From JAVBLU01 sp031553225 (GTDB taxonomy: Bacteria > Bacillota > Clostridia > Christensenellales > UBA1750), in NCBI GenBank assembly GCA_031553225.1, contig JAVBLU010000009.1, forward strand, positions 1 to 40,283: 40,283 bases of DNA, written 5' to 3'. The notes under the pieces were generated by a model. It was not told the DNA's origin and did no database searches. It was given only the letters and a program-made list of their open reading frames with translations. The translations under genes were made by a program, and so were the position numbers. This document shows positions 1 through 8,893 of the stretch, one piece after another (position 1 is the stretch's first letter; the number at the start of each line of letters is the position of its first letter).

Positions 1-297
1 GGCCGCCTCCGCCAGCGCCTTCTCCTGCGCGGCCAGTGTCGTCTGCACGTCCTGCAGGTGCGTGTGGAGCACAAGCGCCAGAGGCAGCTTCTCCTTTTTG
101 GCGATCAGTCCCTCAAAGTGCTGCGGGCAGAAGCCTTCGCGGTTCGTCTCCAGCCGCCTGGCGGGCTCCATGGCCGCCCCGCCCAGCACGCCCTCCAGCA
201 CGCGTTCCTGCGTGTCGCGTACAAGCGCGCAGAACAGACAGGCTGCGCCCGATTTGTGCGCATCCCATACGGGGATGGTGTCGATGTGGTAGCGCAT
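1..297 (-). CDS. DUF6062 family protein (partial, cut by window edge)
   Basis: This reading frame is open for 99 codons from an ATG at 297 to the window edge, so the C-terminus is missing. The protein begins MRYHIDTIPVWDAH and has an early C-x2-C pair (residues 20 and 23, CLFC), then GFCPQHF around residue 56 and a Glu/Lys-rich helical stretch. This pattern matches my memory of DUF6062, a Clostridia family of unknown function; the cysteines and the histidine of CPQHF could bind metal. The start lies two bases beyond the pyrE stop codon with no strong ribosome binding site, so translation is probably coupled to pyrE. It would be the last visible gene of the pyr operon. Its role there is unknown. 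Confidence 0.75.
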   Translation of the reverse strand, partial: MRYHIDTIPVWDAHKSGAACLFCALVRDTQERVLEGVLGGAAMEPARRLETNREGFCPQHFEGLIAKKEKLPLALVLHTHLQDVQTTLAAQEKALAEAA

Positions 298-299
298 GG

Positions 300-872
300 C
301 TACAGCTTGCGCGACCCCGGCTTAACGGCGGCGGTGCCCGCCTTGCACAGCGCGCACTCCTCCGGCGGCCAGGACGCCACGGCCATGGACAGCAGCGCAA
401 ACACGGGCACGCCGAAGGACACCGACCCCGCCGACCGGTCCATGATGAGCGCCACGCCCACCACGTCTGCGCCGGCGGCGATGGCCAGCTCCATCACCTC
501 GCGCACGGACCCGCCGGTGGTGATGACGTCCTCGGCCATGAGCACGCGGCTGCCCTGGGGCAGGGTAAAGCCGCGCCGGAAGGTCATCTTGCCTTCCTCC
601 CGCTCGGCGAAGATCACCTTGGCGCCCAGCTGGCGCGCCAGCTCGTAAGCGATGAGGATGCCGCCCACTGCCGGGCCGACCACATAGTCCACCCGCAGGC
701 CGTTCAGCTTCTTCACAAGTTCGGCGCACAGGGCCGTCGCGGCGGCCGGATCCACAAACAGCTGGGCGCACTGTACGTAGCGGTCGGAGTGGCGGCCGGA
801 GGTAAGCTGAAAGTGCCCCTCCAGCAGCGCGCCGGTGGATTTGAGAATGTCTTGCATCTGTTCGTTCGTCAT
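300..872 (-). CDS. pyrE: Orotate phosphoribosyltransferase
   Basis: A 190-residue cytoplasmic enzyme that joins orotate to PRPP to make orotidine 5'-phosphate, step five of UMP synthesis. The PRPP-binding signature VLMAEDVITTGGS lies at about residues 110-122, and the dimer-loop region REEGKMTFRRGF at 91-102 supplies catalytic Lys/Arg. The C-terminus carries a C-x2-C pair (ECALC, about 171-175), as I recall for some clostridial PyrE proteins. The ATG at 872 is preceded by AGGAG at good spacing. It follows pyrD after a 31-base gap and is followed at once by the DUF6062 gene. Confidence 0.96.
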   Translation of the reverse strand: MTNEQMQDILKSTGALLEGHFQLTSGRHSDRYVQCAQLFVDPAAATALCAELVKKLNGLRVDYVVGPAVGGILIAYELARQLGAKVIFAEREEGKMTFRRGFTLPQGSRVLMAEDVITTGGSVREVMELAIAAGADVVGVALIMDRSAGSVSFGVPVFALLSMAVASWPPEECALCKAGTAAVKPGSRKL

Positions 873-903
873 GGTTGTGCTCCTTTCTGGCGTTCGGGCA
901 GGA

Positions 904-1821
904 TCAATCGGTCAGAAGCAGGCCGCCGACCAGGTCGCTGACGTCGGACACGCCTTGTTGCTCCATGTAGGCCGCAAGCTCGCTCACCACGCGCGGGAAG
1001 GCGAGCGGATCGTAAAATCCGGCGGTGCCCACCATCACGGCGGCCGCGCCGCACAGCAGGAAGGCCGCGGCGTCCTCGCCCGTCATGATACCGCCCATGC
1101 CCACGATGGGGATGGACACGGCCTTATAGGCCTGGTGCACCATACGCAGGGCCACGGGCTTTACGGCCGGGCCGGACAGCCCGCCCACGACGTTGCCCAG
1201 AACCGGCCGCCTCGTGTGCACGTCCACAGCCATGCCGGTGATCGTGTTGATGAGGGAGAGCGCGTCCGCGCCGCCCTCCTGGGCCGCCAGGGCCACCTCC
1301 TGGATGCTCGCCACGTTGGGCGAGAGTTTCACCATGAGCGGCTGGCCCGCCGCGGCGGCCACGGCCCGCGTCACGTCGTACACCGTCTCGGGGCGGGTGC
1401 CGAAGGCCACGCCGCCCTCCTTCACGTTCGGGCAGGAGATGTTCATCTCCAGCAGATGCACACCCGTGCCGGCCAGGCGGCTTGCCATGCGCACGTACTC
1501 GTCCACGCTCGCGCCGGCGATGTTGGCGATGACGGCGATGTCCCGGCTCAAAAGCCAGGGCAGCTCCTGCCCGATGAAGGCCTCCACGCCCGGGTTTTGC
1601 AGGCCCACGGCGTTGAGCATGCCGCAGGGCGTCTCCGCCACGCGCGGGGCAGGGTTGCCCTGCCTTGGCGCGGCCGTGAGGCCCTTTACGGCGATGCCGC
1701 CCAGGGCCTGTATGTCGAAGTACTCGTCGTACTCCCGGCCAAAGCCGAACGTGCCGGACGCGGCGATTACCGGGTTCTTCAGCGTCACGCCGCACAGGTT
1801 TACGGTTAAGGACGGCGTCAT
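904..1821 (-). CDS. pyrD: Dihydroorotate dehydrogenase class 1B, catalytic subunit
   Basis: A 305-residue FMN enzyme that oxidises dihydroorotate to orotate. With PyrK it forms the NAD-dependent class 1B complex. The N-terminus (LKNPVIAASGTFGFG, about 15-28) and the active-site segment MNISCPN with Cys130 identify a class 1 enzyme; class 2 enzymes use serine there. The ATG at 1821 overlaps the pyrK stop by four bases (ATGA) and has AGGAGG upstream, so the two subunits are translationally coupled. The same frame stays open upstream inside pyrK, but that extension is ordinary high-GC read-through and is not used here. Confidence 0.96.
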   Translation of the reverse strand: MTPSLTVNLCGVTLKNPVIAASGTFGFGREYDEYFDIQALGGIAVKGLTAAPRQGNPAPRVAETPCGMLNAVGLQNPGVEAFIGQELPWLLSRDIAVIANIAGASVDEYVRMASRLAGTGVHLLEMNISCPNVKEGGVAFGTRPETVYDVTRAVAAAAGQPLMVKLSPNVASIQEVALAAQEGGADALSLINTITGMAVDVHTRRPVLGNVVGGLSGPAVKPVALRMVHQAYKAVSIPIVGMGGIMTGEDAAAFLLCGAAAVMVGTAGFYDPLAFPRVVSELAAYMEQQGVSDVSDLVGGLLLTD

Positions 1822-2603
1822 AGCGCCACCTCCTGGGCGGAGAACACCGGCCCGTCCGCGCACACGCGGCGGTAGAGCTCCTGCCCGTCTTGACGGACGC
1901 GGCAGTTGCACACCAGGCAAGCGCCCACCCCGCAAGCCATGCGCTCCTCCAGCGAGAGCTGGCAGGGAATGCCCTCCCGAAGGGCGAGGGCCTGCACGGC
2001 CTTCATCATGCCTGCCGGGCCGCAGGAGAGGATCAGATCGGGGCGTTTGCGGGCTATCCAAGCCTCAAGCGGCGCCGTAACCAGGCCGTGAACGCCCAGC
2101 GACCCGTCCTGCGTGGCCACCACGACGGCCGCGCCCGCCTCCACCGTCTCCTGCAGGGCGTAGGCCTGCCCGGCGGTGCGGAAGCCAAAGAATGCCGCCA
2201 CCTCGCGGCCGCGCGCGGCTTCCGCGGCATAGCGAAGGGGCGCGACGCCCACGCCGCCCCCCACAAGGTAGAGGGTTTTTGCCTCGCCGAAGCTGAAGCC
2301 CCGGCCCAAGGGGCCGAGCACGTCGATCTCGTCACCCGGCTTCAGCGCACACAGCGCGGCCGTGCCCGCCCCGCGCGGGGAAACACCCAGAGTGAGCGTG
2401 CCCGCCTGCGCGCCGGCGGACATCAGCGAGATGGGCCTGCGCAGGCGGCCGCCGCCCGGCACGCCGACGTGCAGGAAGGTTCCCGGCTGGGGCGGCCCGG
2501 ACAAAAAGGCCCAGGGCGCTTCCAGCACGATCTCCCGCATGTCGCTCCCCGCCCATCTGGCGTAAAGAACCGGGCAGCGCTGCGGGCCAGGTCGCCTCTG
2601 CAT
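1818..2603 (-). CDS. pyrK: Dihydroorotate dehydrogenase electron-transfer subunit
   Basis: A 261-residue flavoprotein that passes electrons from PyrD to NAD. RRPISLMS (about 55-62) is the FAD-binding motif of the ferredoxin reductase fold, and VGGGVGVAPL (about 114-123) starts the NAD-binding half. Cys224, Cys229, Cys232 and Cys248 form the expected [2Fe-2S] pattern C-x4-C-x2-C-x15-C. The ATG at 2603 was chosen because GGAGG lies ten bases upstream and it begins four bases after the carB stop. A longer frame to 2723 would run into carB. Pairing with PyrD fixes this as the class 1B type. Confidence 0.95.
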   Translation of the reverse strand: MQRRPGPQRCPVLYARWAGSDMREIVLEAPWAFLSGPPQPGTFLHVGVPGGGRLRRPISLMSAGAQAGTLTLGVSPRGAGTAALCALKPGDEIDVLGPLGRGFSFGEAKTLYLVGGGVGVAPLRYAAEAARGREVAAFFGFRTAGQAYALQETVEAGAAVVVATQDGSLGVHGLVTAPLEAWIARKRPDLILSCGPAGMMKAVQALALREGIPCQLSLEERMACGVGACLVCNCRVRQDGQELYRRVCADGPVFSAQEVAL

Positions 2604-2607
2604 GCCG

Positions 2608-5600
2608 CTACACCTCCAAATCCTGCAGGCACAAAAGGGGTATCTCGCCCTCGCGCTGGGTAAGCGCCCGCGTAAGCTCGCGCGCCGTGTCCAGCGAGGT
2701 GAGGCAGGGGATGTGCTTCTCAACGGCCATGCGGCGGATGCGGAAGCCGTCGCGCTGGGGCTTGCGGCCGTGCGTGGGCGTGTTGATGATCAGGCACACC
2801 TCGCCCGAGCCGATGAGCGTGCCGATGTTGGGGGCGGGGTCCTGGAGCTTGGGCACCGCGTCCGCGGCGATAAAGTTCTGCTGAAGGAAACGCGCCGTGC
2901 CGCCCGTGGCGACGATGTCGTAGCCCAGCGCCGCGAAAGCTTCGGCGATGGGCAGCATCTCCTGCTTGTCCGCCCCGGCCACGGTGATGAGCACCTTCCC
3001 GGTTTGCGGCATGCGCAGCCCGGCGGCCTGCAGGCCCTTCACCAGCGCCTGGTGGCCGTCGCGCGCCAGGCCGAGCACCTCGCCGGTGGACTTCATTTCC
3101 GGCCCCAGGGACGGCTCCACGTCCGGCAAACGTTCAAAGCTGAACACCGGCACCTTCACGGCCACGTACGCTCTCGCCGGGCAAATCCCCGTTCCGGCGC
3201 CCATGCCCTTCAGGGTTTGCCCCATCATGCAGCGGGAGGCCAGGTCCACCATGGGCACGCCCGTCACCTTGGACAGGTAGGGCACCGTGCGCGAGGAGCG
3301 CGGGTTCGCCTCGATGACGTACACCTTTTCCTCGGCCACGATGTACTGGATGTTCACCAGGCCCTTCACCTGCAGGCCCAGGGCAATCTTGCGGGTGATG
3401 TCCAGAATGCTGTCCACAACCTTCTGCGACAGGGAGGCCGCGGGATACACCGATATGGAGTCGCCCGAGTGCACGCCCGCGCGCTCGATGTGCTCCATAA
3501 TGCCGGGAACGAGGATCTCCGCGCCGTCGCAGATGGCGTCCACCTCCACCTCGCGGCCGCGCAGGTACTTGTCCACCAGAATCGGGTGGTCCTGCACGTC
3601 GCGGTTGATGATGGCCATGTACTCGCGTATGCCCGCCTCGTCGTAGGCGATCTCCATGCCCTGGCCGCCCAGCACGTAGCTGGGGCGCACGAGCACGGGG
3701 TAGCCAAGGCGATCGGCGGCCGCGGCCGCCTCCTCGGCGGTAAACACCGTGTCGCCCTTGGGCCGGGCCACACAGAGGCGCTCCAGCAGCGCGTCGAAGA
3801 GCTTTTTGTCCTCGGCTGCGTCGATCATGTCCGGGGCGGTGCCCAGCACCGGGTAGCGCTCGGACACGGCCTTGGTAAGCTTGATGGCTGTTTGCCCGCC
3901 AAACTGCACCACCGTGCCCATGGGACGCTCCACGTCCAGCACCTCCAGGGCGTCCTCGGGCGTTAGGGGCTCAAAATACAGGCGGTCGGCCGTGTCAAAG
4001 TCCGTGGACACGGTCTCCGGGTTGTTGTTGATGATGACGGCCTCATACCCCATGCGCTGCAGCGCCCAGATGCAGTGCACGGAGGCGTAGTCGAACTCGA
4101 TGCCCTGCCCGATGCGGATGGGGCCAGCGCCCAGCACGCCCACCACCTTTTTGTCGTTTGGCCGCGGCCTGGCGGGCGGCAGGTGATAGGTGCCGTAGTA
4201 GTAAGGGCTGCCGCAGGAGGAGATGGCCGCATACCCAGGCCGCAGGCCCATGCCGTGGCGCAGGGCGCGCACCTGCGGCTCGGTCGTGCCGCCGAGCTGG
4301 GCGATGGCTTTGTCGGAGAACCCCGTGCGCTTGAGCATGAGCAGGTTGTCGCGCGTGAGCTTCATGCCCCGGCGCAGATCCTCCTCCATGCGCACGATGT
4401 CCAAAATGGCCTGCAGGAACGTGGGCGTGATGCGCGTTGCGTCGTACACCTCGTCCATGCGCACGCCGCGCCGCAGCGCCTCGGCCACCATAAAGAAGCG
4501 CTCGTCGTCCTGGCGGTGCAGCCGGGCGCGCACTTCCTCGTCCGAGAGCCTGCCCGCGGCGGGGTGCAGGAGCGAGCAAAGCCCCAGCTCCAGCGAGCGC
4601 ACGGCTTTGAGCAGCGCGGGCTTTAAGTCGCGGTCGATGGACATGACCTCGCCCGTGGCCTTCATGCGCGTGCCCAGGGCCTTGTCGGCCGCCACAAACT
4701 TGTCGAAGGGGAAGCGCGGGAACTTGAGCACGGTATAGTCCACCACCGGCTGCAGATGCGCGAAGGGCTTGCCCGTATGGCGGTTGACGATCTCGTCCAG
4801 ACGGTAGCCCAGCGCCACCTTGGCCGTCACCTTGGCGATGGGGTAGCCGGTGGCCTTGGAGGCAAGGGCCGAGGAACGCGACACGCGCGGGTTCACCTCG
4901 ATGACGGCGTAGTCCAGCGTGTCCGGGTGCAGGGCAAACTGCACGTTGCAGCCGCCTTCAATCTTCAGCGCGCGGATGATGGACAGCGCCGCAGACCGCA
5001 GGACCTCTTCCTCGGCGTCCATTGTCATAGCGGGGGCGACCACGATGGAGTCGCCGGTGTGCACGCCCACCGGGTCGATGTTCTCCATGCTGCAGATGAC
5101 CACGGCGTGGTCGCTTCCGTCGCGCATCACCTCGTACTCGATTTCCTTCCAGCCGGAGATGCACTTCTCCACAAGCACCTGGTGCACGCGCGAGAGGGCC
5201 AGGCCGTCGCTGCAGGTTTCGCGCATTTCGGCCTCGTTGTGCACGATGCCCCCGCCCGCGCCGCCCAGCGTGTAGGCCGGGCGGATGACCAGGGGGTACC
5301 CTTCCTTCTGGGCGAAGGCCAGCGCCTCGGCAAGCGTGTGGACGATCACCGAGGGGATGACCGGCTGGCCGATGCGCACCATCAGATCCTTGAACTCCTC
5401 GCGGTCCTCCGCCTCGCGGATGGAGGAGGCGGGGGTGCCCAGCATCCGCACGCCCATCTTTTGCAGATAGCCGCTGTCATGCAGCTCCATGGCCATGTTC
5501 AGGCCGGTTTGACCGCCCAGGCCGGGCAGCACCGCGTCGGGCTTTTCCGCCTCGATGATGCGGCGCACCACCTCGGCTGTGATCGGCTCGATGTACGTGC

Positions 5601-5787
5601 GGTCGGCCATGTCCGGATCGGTCATGATGGTGGCGGGGTTGGAGTTGCACAGCACCACGCGCACGCCTTCCTCGCGCAGGGCGCGGCAGGCCTGGGTGCC
5701 GGCATAATCAAACTCGGCCGCCTGGCCGATGACGATGGGCCCGGAACCGATGACGAGTACGGTCTTGATCGTTGGGTCCTTGGGCAT
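2608..5787 (-). CDS. carB: Carbamoyl-phosphate synthase large subunit
   Basis: A 1059-residue enzyme, close to the usual length of about 1070. It makes carbamoyl phosphate from bicarbonate, ATP and ammonia delivered by the small subunit. Two homologous halves are visible, each opening with a GSGPI/GAGPIRIGQG nucleotide-fold motif (about residues 14 and 540) followed by an ATP-grasp domain with Gly-rich loops (LGGAGGG and VLGGQGME). A methylglyoxal-synthase-like regulatory domain forms the last 130 residues. The protein looks intact. The gene lies between pyrF (39-base gap) and pyrK (4-base gap). The partner gene carA is not next to it, which is unusual for a pyr operon, so the glutaminase subunit must be encoded elsewhere or replaced. 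Confidence 0.97.
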   Translation of the reverse strand: MPKDPTIKTVLVIGSGPIVIGQAAEFDYAGTQACRALREEGVRVVLCNSNPATIMTDPDMADRTYIEPITAEVVRRIIEAEKPDAVLPGLGGQTGLNMAMELHDSGYLQKMGVRMLGTPASSIREAEDREEFKDLMVRIGQPVIPSVIVHTLAEALAFAQKEGYPLVIRPAYTLGGAGGGIVHNEAEMRETCSDGLALSRVHQVLVEKCISGWKEIEYEVMRDGSDHAVVICSMENIDPVGVHTGDSIVVAPAMTMDAEEEVLRSAALSIIRALKIEGGCNVQFALHPDTLDYAVIEVNPRVSRSSALASKATGYPIAKVTAKVALGYRLDEIVNRHTGKPFAHLQPVVDYTVLKFPRFPFDKFVAADKALGTRMKATGEVMSIDRDLKPALLKAVRSLELGLCSLLHPAAGRLSDEEVRARLHRQDDERFFMVAEALRRGVRMDEVYDATRITPTFLQAILDIVRMEEDLRRGMKLTRDNLLMLKRTGFSDKAIAQLGGTTEPQVRALRHGMGLRPGYAAISSCGSPYYYGTYHLPPARPRPNDKKVVGVLGAGPIRIGQGIEFDYASVHCIWALQRMGYEAVIINNNPETVSTDFDTADRLYFEPLTPEDALEVLDVERPMGTVVQFGGQTAIKLTKAVSERYPVLGTAPDMIDAAEDKKLFDALLERLCVARPKGDTVFTAEEAAAAADRLGYPVLVRPSYVLGGQGMEIAYDEAGIREYMAIINRDVQDHPILVDKYLRGREVEVDAICDGAEILVPGIMEHIERAGVHSGDSISVYPAASLSQKVVDSILDITRKIALGLQVKGLVNIQYIVAEEKVYVIEANPRSSRTVPYLSKVTGVPMVDLASRCMMGQTLKGMGAGTGICPARAYVAVKVPVFSFERLPDVEPSLGPEMKSTGEVLGLARDGHQALVKGLQAAGLRMPQTGKVLITVAGADKQEMLPIAEAFAALGYDIVATGGTARFLQQNFIAADAVPKLQDPAPNIGTLIGSGEVCLIINTPTHGRKPQRDGFRIRRMAVEKHIPCLTSLDTARELTRALTQREGEIPLLCLQDLEV

Positions 5788-5826
5788 TGTTCCACTCTTC
5801 TTTCCTTGCGGGGTGTATCGGTATGC

Positions 5827-6711
5827 CTATTTGCAGGCGGCGGCAAGCTCCTCGCGCATGCGAAGGGCTTCCTGGCGCACGGCGTCCAGATAGGGGGCGT
5901 CCGGCTTCTTCTGCCAGGCGGCGAGCAGCGACCGGGAGGCGTTCACAACGCCGCCCCCGCCCCGCTCGTCAAAACAGCCGCGCAGGTCGGCCGTGGTTGC
6001 GCCTTGCGCGCCGTAGCCGGGTATCAGGAAGAACGTCCCCGGCAGCGCCCGGCGCAGGGCCGCCCCTTGCCGGGGGTGCGTTGCGCCCACCACGGCGCCC
6101 ACTGCGCTGTAGCCGTGTTCGCCCATCAGCGGCTTGCCCCACGCGCCCACCAGGCCGCCCACGCGGCTGTACAGCGTTTCGCCGTCCTGCAGCTCCCGGT
6201 CCTGCAGCTCGCCGCTGCCGGGGTTGGAGGTCTTCACCAGAACGAACACGCCCTTGCCGTGCGCGCCGCAGCTCTGCACAAAGGGCTGCACGCTGTCCCC
6301 GCCCAGGTAAGGGTTTACGGTGATAAAATCCGCCTCGAAGGGCGCGCCGGCGGGCAGATAGCTCTGGGCGTAAGCCGAGGCCGTCGCGCCGATGTCGCCG
6401 CGCTTCACGTCGGCGATCACGCTGTAGCCCGCCGCGCGCGCCAGGCGCAGCGTCTCCCCGAACGCCGCCATGCCGGGCAGGCCCAGCATCTCATAGTAGG
6501 CCACCTGCACCTTCACGCAGGGTACGATGTCGCGAAGGGCCTCGATGAGCGCGGCGTTGTACTTGAGGATGCCCGCCGCGACGGCGGCGAGCGAGGCGCC
6601 CTGGCCGGGGTGCAGATGGGGCGGCAGGTGCGATTCCTGCGTGTCCAGCCCGGCGCAGGTGGGGTTGCCGGTGCGGGCGATGCCCGCGATCAGGCGGTCG
6701 ATGGCCGTCAT
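5827..6711 (-). CDS. pyrF: Orotidine 5'-phosphate decarboxylase, type 2
   Basis: A 294-residue enzyme that converts OMP to UMP, the last step of the pathway. The catalytic signature D-x-K-R-x-D is present as DVKRGD at residues 101-106. The longer length (most type 1 enzymes have about 240) and the opening GNPTCAGLDTQ place it in the second OMP decarboxylase group. The ATG at 6711 overlaps the pyrC stop by four bases. Its position in front of carB, not near the operon end beside pyrE, differs from the Bacillus order. Confidence 0.94.
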   Translation of the reverse strand: MTAIDRLIAGIARTGNPTCAGLDTQESHLPPHLHPGQGASLAAVAAGILKYNAALIEALRDIVPCVKVQVAYYEMLGLPGMAAFGETLRLARAAGYSVIADVKRGDIGATASAYAQSYLPAGAPFEADFITVNPYLGGDSVQPFVQSCGAHGKGVFVLVKTSNPGSGELQDRELQDGETLYSRVGGLVGAWGKPLMGEHGYSAVGAVVGATHPRQGAALRRALPGTFFLIPGYGAQGATTADLRGCFDERGGGGVVNASRSLLAAWQKKPDAPYLDAVRQEALRMREELAAACK

Positions 6712-7982
6712 GCTTTATCCTCCCACTGAAGTTTTCCGCCCACGTACGTGCGCACCACGCGTCCCTGTACGCTGCGGCCGTCGAAGGGCGTGTTTTTTCC
6801 CTTGGAGATGAGCTCGGCCGCCCGGATGGTCCACCGCGCCGCCGGGTCGAACACCGTCACGTCCGCGGGCGCGCCCTCGGCAAGCGTGCCGCCCGGCAGG
6901 CCCATGATGGCCGCGGGGGCGGAGGTCAGCTTGCGGATGAGCTGCGCAAGGCTCATGCGGCCGCTGGCCACCAGGGCCGTGTAGCACAGCGCCAGCGCCG
7001 TTTCGTACCCGGTGATGCCGTTGGCGGCCAGGGCGAACTCCACGCGCTTGTCGTCCTGGTGGTGCGGGGCGTGGTCCGTGGCGATGCAGTCCACCGTGCC
7101 GTCCAAAAGGCCTTCGATGAGCGCTTCCTGGTCGTCCGGCCCGCGCAGGGGGGGGCTTACCTTGGCGGCGGTGTTGTAGCCGCCGCACAGCTCGTCCGTG
7201 CCGGCCAGATAGTGCGGGGCGGTCTCGCAGGTGACGGCCGCGCCGCGCGCTTTGGCGGCCCGGATGATCGCAACGCTCTGCCTTGCGGACACGTGGGCGA
7301 TGTGCAGCGGCAGCTGCAGATCCTCGGCGATGGCCACCTCGCGGGCAATCGCGGCGGACTCGGCCGCGGCGGGAATGCCCATCAGCCCCAGCCGCGCGGA
7401 CGCGGCCCCCTCGTTCATCAGCCCGTCGGCCACAAGCTCCGGGTCCTCCGCGTGGGAGATAAGCGGCAGGCCAAAGTGCGCCGCGTACTGAAGCGCCGAG
7501 CGCAGTAGCGCCGAACTGCGCACCGGGCGACCGTCGTCGCTGACGGCCACGATGCCCGCGTCCTTCATGTCGGCCATTTCGGCCATCTCCTCGCCGCGCA
7601 AACCCTTGCTGAGGGCGCCTATGGGATACACGCGGCAGGCGGCGTCCCGGGCAGCGCGCGCCACGATCATGGCCGTCACCGCGCCGCAGTCGTTTGTCGG
7701 CGACGTGTTCGCCATGCAGCACACCGACGTGTACCCGCCCTTCACCGCCGCGGCCGTGCCGGTTTTGATCGTCTCCTTGTACTCCTGGCCCGGCTCGCGC
7801 AGGTGCCCGTGGATGTCCACAAGCCCGGGCAGCACGCAAAGGCCGGCGGCATCGAACACGTCCGCGCCCTGGGCGGCAATCCCCTGGCCGATCCTTTTGA
7901 TCACGCCGCCGTCCATCAGCAGATCGGCCTTGTTTTCCCCGGCCCCGGCGACAAGCGTGCCGTTCTTGATGAGGATCATCAT
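6708..7982 (-). CDS. pyrC: Dihydroorotase, class I
   Basis: A 424-residue amidohydrolase that cyclises carbamoyl aspartate to dihydroorotate. Zinc ligands of the amidohydrolase barrel are visible: HGH at 58-60, Asp149/150 in SDDGRP, His177 in SHAED, His230 in IAHVS and Asp303 in TDHAPH. The length and the HGHLREPG motif fit the Bacillus-type class I enzyme. Two adjacent ATG codons occur at the start; the first (7982) has AAGGAGG at normal spacing. It overlaps pyrB upstream and pyrF downstream by four bases each. Confidence 0.96.
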   Translation of the reverse strand: MMILIKNGTLVAGAGENKADLLMDGGVIKRIGQGIAAQGADVFDAAGLCVLPGLVDIHGHLREPGQEYKETIKTGTAAAVKGGYTSVCCMANTSPTNDCGAVTAMIVARAARDAACRVYPIGALSKGLRGEEMAEMADMKDAGIVAVSDDGRPVRSSALLRSALQYAAHFGLPLISHAEDPELVADGLMNEGAASARLGLMGIPAAAESAAIAREVAIAEDLQLPLHIAHVSARQSVAIIRAAKARGAAVTCETAPHYLAGTDELCGGYNTAAKVSPPLRGPDDQEALIEGLLDGTVDCIATDHAPHHQDDKRVEFALAANGITGYETALALCYTALVASGRMSLAQLIRKLTSAPAAIMGLPGGTLAEGAPADVTVFDPAARWTIRAAELISKGKNTPFDGRSVQGRVVRTYVGGKLQWEDKA

Positions 7983-8893
7983 GCGCCCCTCCTTGAGTAC
8001 AGATACAAAAGCGCCATGCGCACCGCCACGCCCGCGCTCACCTGCTCGTCGATGACGGAGGATTCGCCGTCCGCCACAAACGAACTGATGTCAACGCCCC
8101 GGTTCATGGGGCCCGGGTGCATCACGATGGCGTCCTTCTGCGCCAGCTGCAGCCGCTCGGGCGTCAGGCCGAAACGCGCCACATACTCCCGCGCGGAGGG
8201 GAACAGCCCCTTGCCCTGACGCTCCAGCTGGATGCGCAGGCCCATCACCACGTCCGCGCCGGTGACGGCCTCCTCCACGCTGGCGCACACCCGGGCGGGC
8301 AAATCGTGCCCGCGCGGCGGCAGCAGCGTCGGCGCGCCGCCCAGCGCCACGCTGGCGCCCATCTTGGCCAGGCCGAACACGTTGGAGCGCGCCACGCGCG
8401 AGTGCAGCACGTCGCCCACGATGGCCACGCGCAGCCCGCGCAAATCTCCCTTATGCGCCTTCATGGTGAACATGTCCAGCAGCGCCTGGGTGGGGTGCTC
8501 GTTGGTGCCGTCGCCCGCGTTGATCACGCTGCAGCGCACGTTTTGCGCCAGCAGGTGCGGCGCTCCGGACATGGGGTGACGGATGATGATGACGTCCGTG
8601 CCCATTCGGTCCAGCGTCCGGCCGGTATCGATGAGCGTCTCGCCCTTTTGCACCGAGGAGGAGGACGCGGCGATGTTGGCCGACGCGGCGGACATGTACT
8701 TGCTGGCCAGCTCGAAGCTGGTGCGCGTGCGGGTGGAGTTTTCATAGAACAGGGTGATGATCGACTTGCCCTGCAGGTGCGGCGTCTTCTTGCTTGGCGA
8801 GAGAAGCACCCCCATCATGGACTGGGCGGCCTGCAGCACTTCGCTTATGTGGCCCGGGTCGGCGTCCCGAAGGCCCAGCAGGTCCTTGTTCAT
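7979..8893 (-). CDS. pyrB: Aspartate carbamoyltransferase catalytic subunit
   Basis: A 304-residue enzyme joining carbamoyl phosphate to aspartate, the committed step. The carbamoyl-phosphate loop STRTRT lies at 53-58, Lys83 is in the mobile loop KGETL, and HPTQ at 133-136 completes the site. No regulatory chain gene (pyrI) is present, as is usual for Bacillota. The ATG at 8893 overlaps the pyrR stop by four bases, with GGAGGTG inside the end of pyrR as ribosome binding site. Confidence 0.96.
   Translation of the reverse strand: MNKDLLGLRDADPGHISEVLQAAQSMMGVLLSPSKKTPHLQGKSIITLFYENSTRTRTSFELASKYMSAASANIAASSSSVQKGETLIDTGRTLDRMGTDVIIIRHPMSGAPHLLAQNVRCSVINAGDGTNEHPTQALLDMFTMKAHKGDLRGLRVAIVGDVLHSRVARSNVFGLAKMGASVALGGAPTLLPPRGHDLPARVCASVEEAVTGADVVMGLRIQLERQGKGLFPSAREYVARFGLTPERLQLAQKDAIVMHPGPMNRGVDISSFVADGESSVIDEQVSAGVAVRMALLYLYSRRGA

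Noticed and set aside
36..941. 301-codon plus-strand open frame at the left edge
   Set aside because: It is antisense to pyrE and the DUF6062 gene. It has only low-complexity Arg/Ala/His-rich translation.
4756..6729. 657-codon plus-strand open frame
   Set aside because: It is antisense to carB and pyrF, both clearly real, and its sequence is low-complexity His/Arg/Gly-rich.
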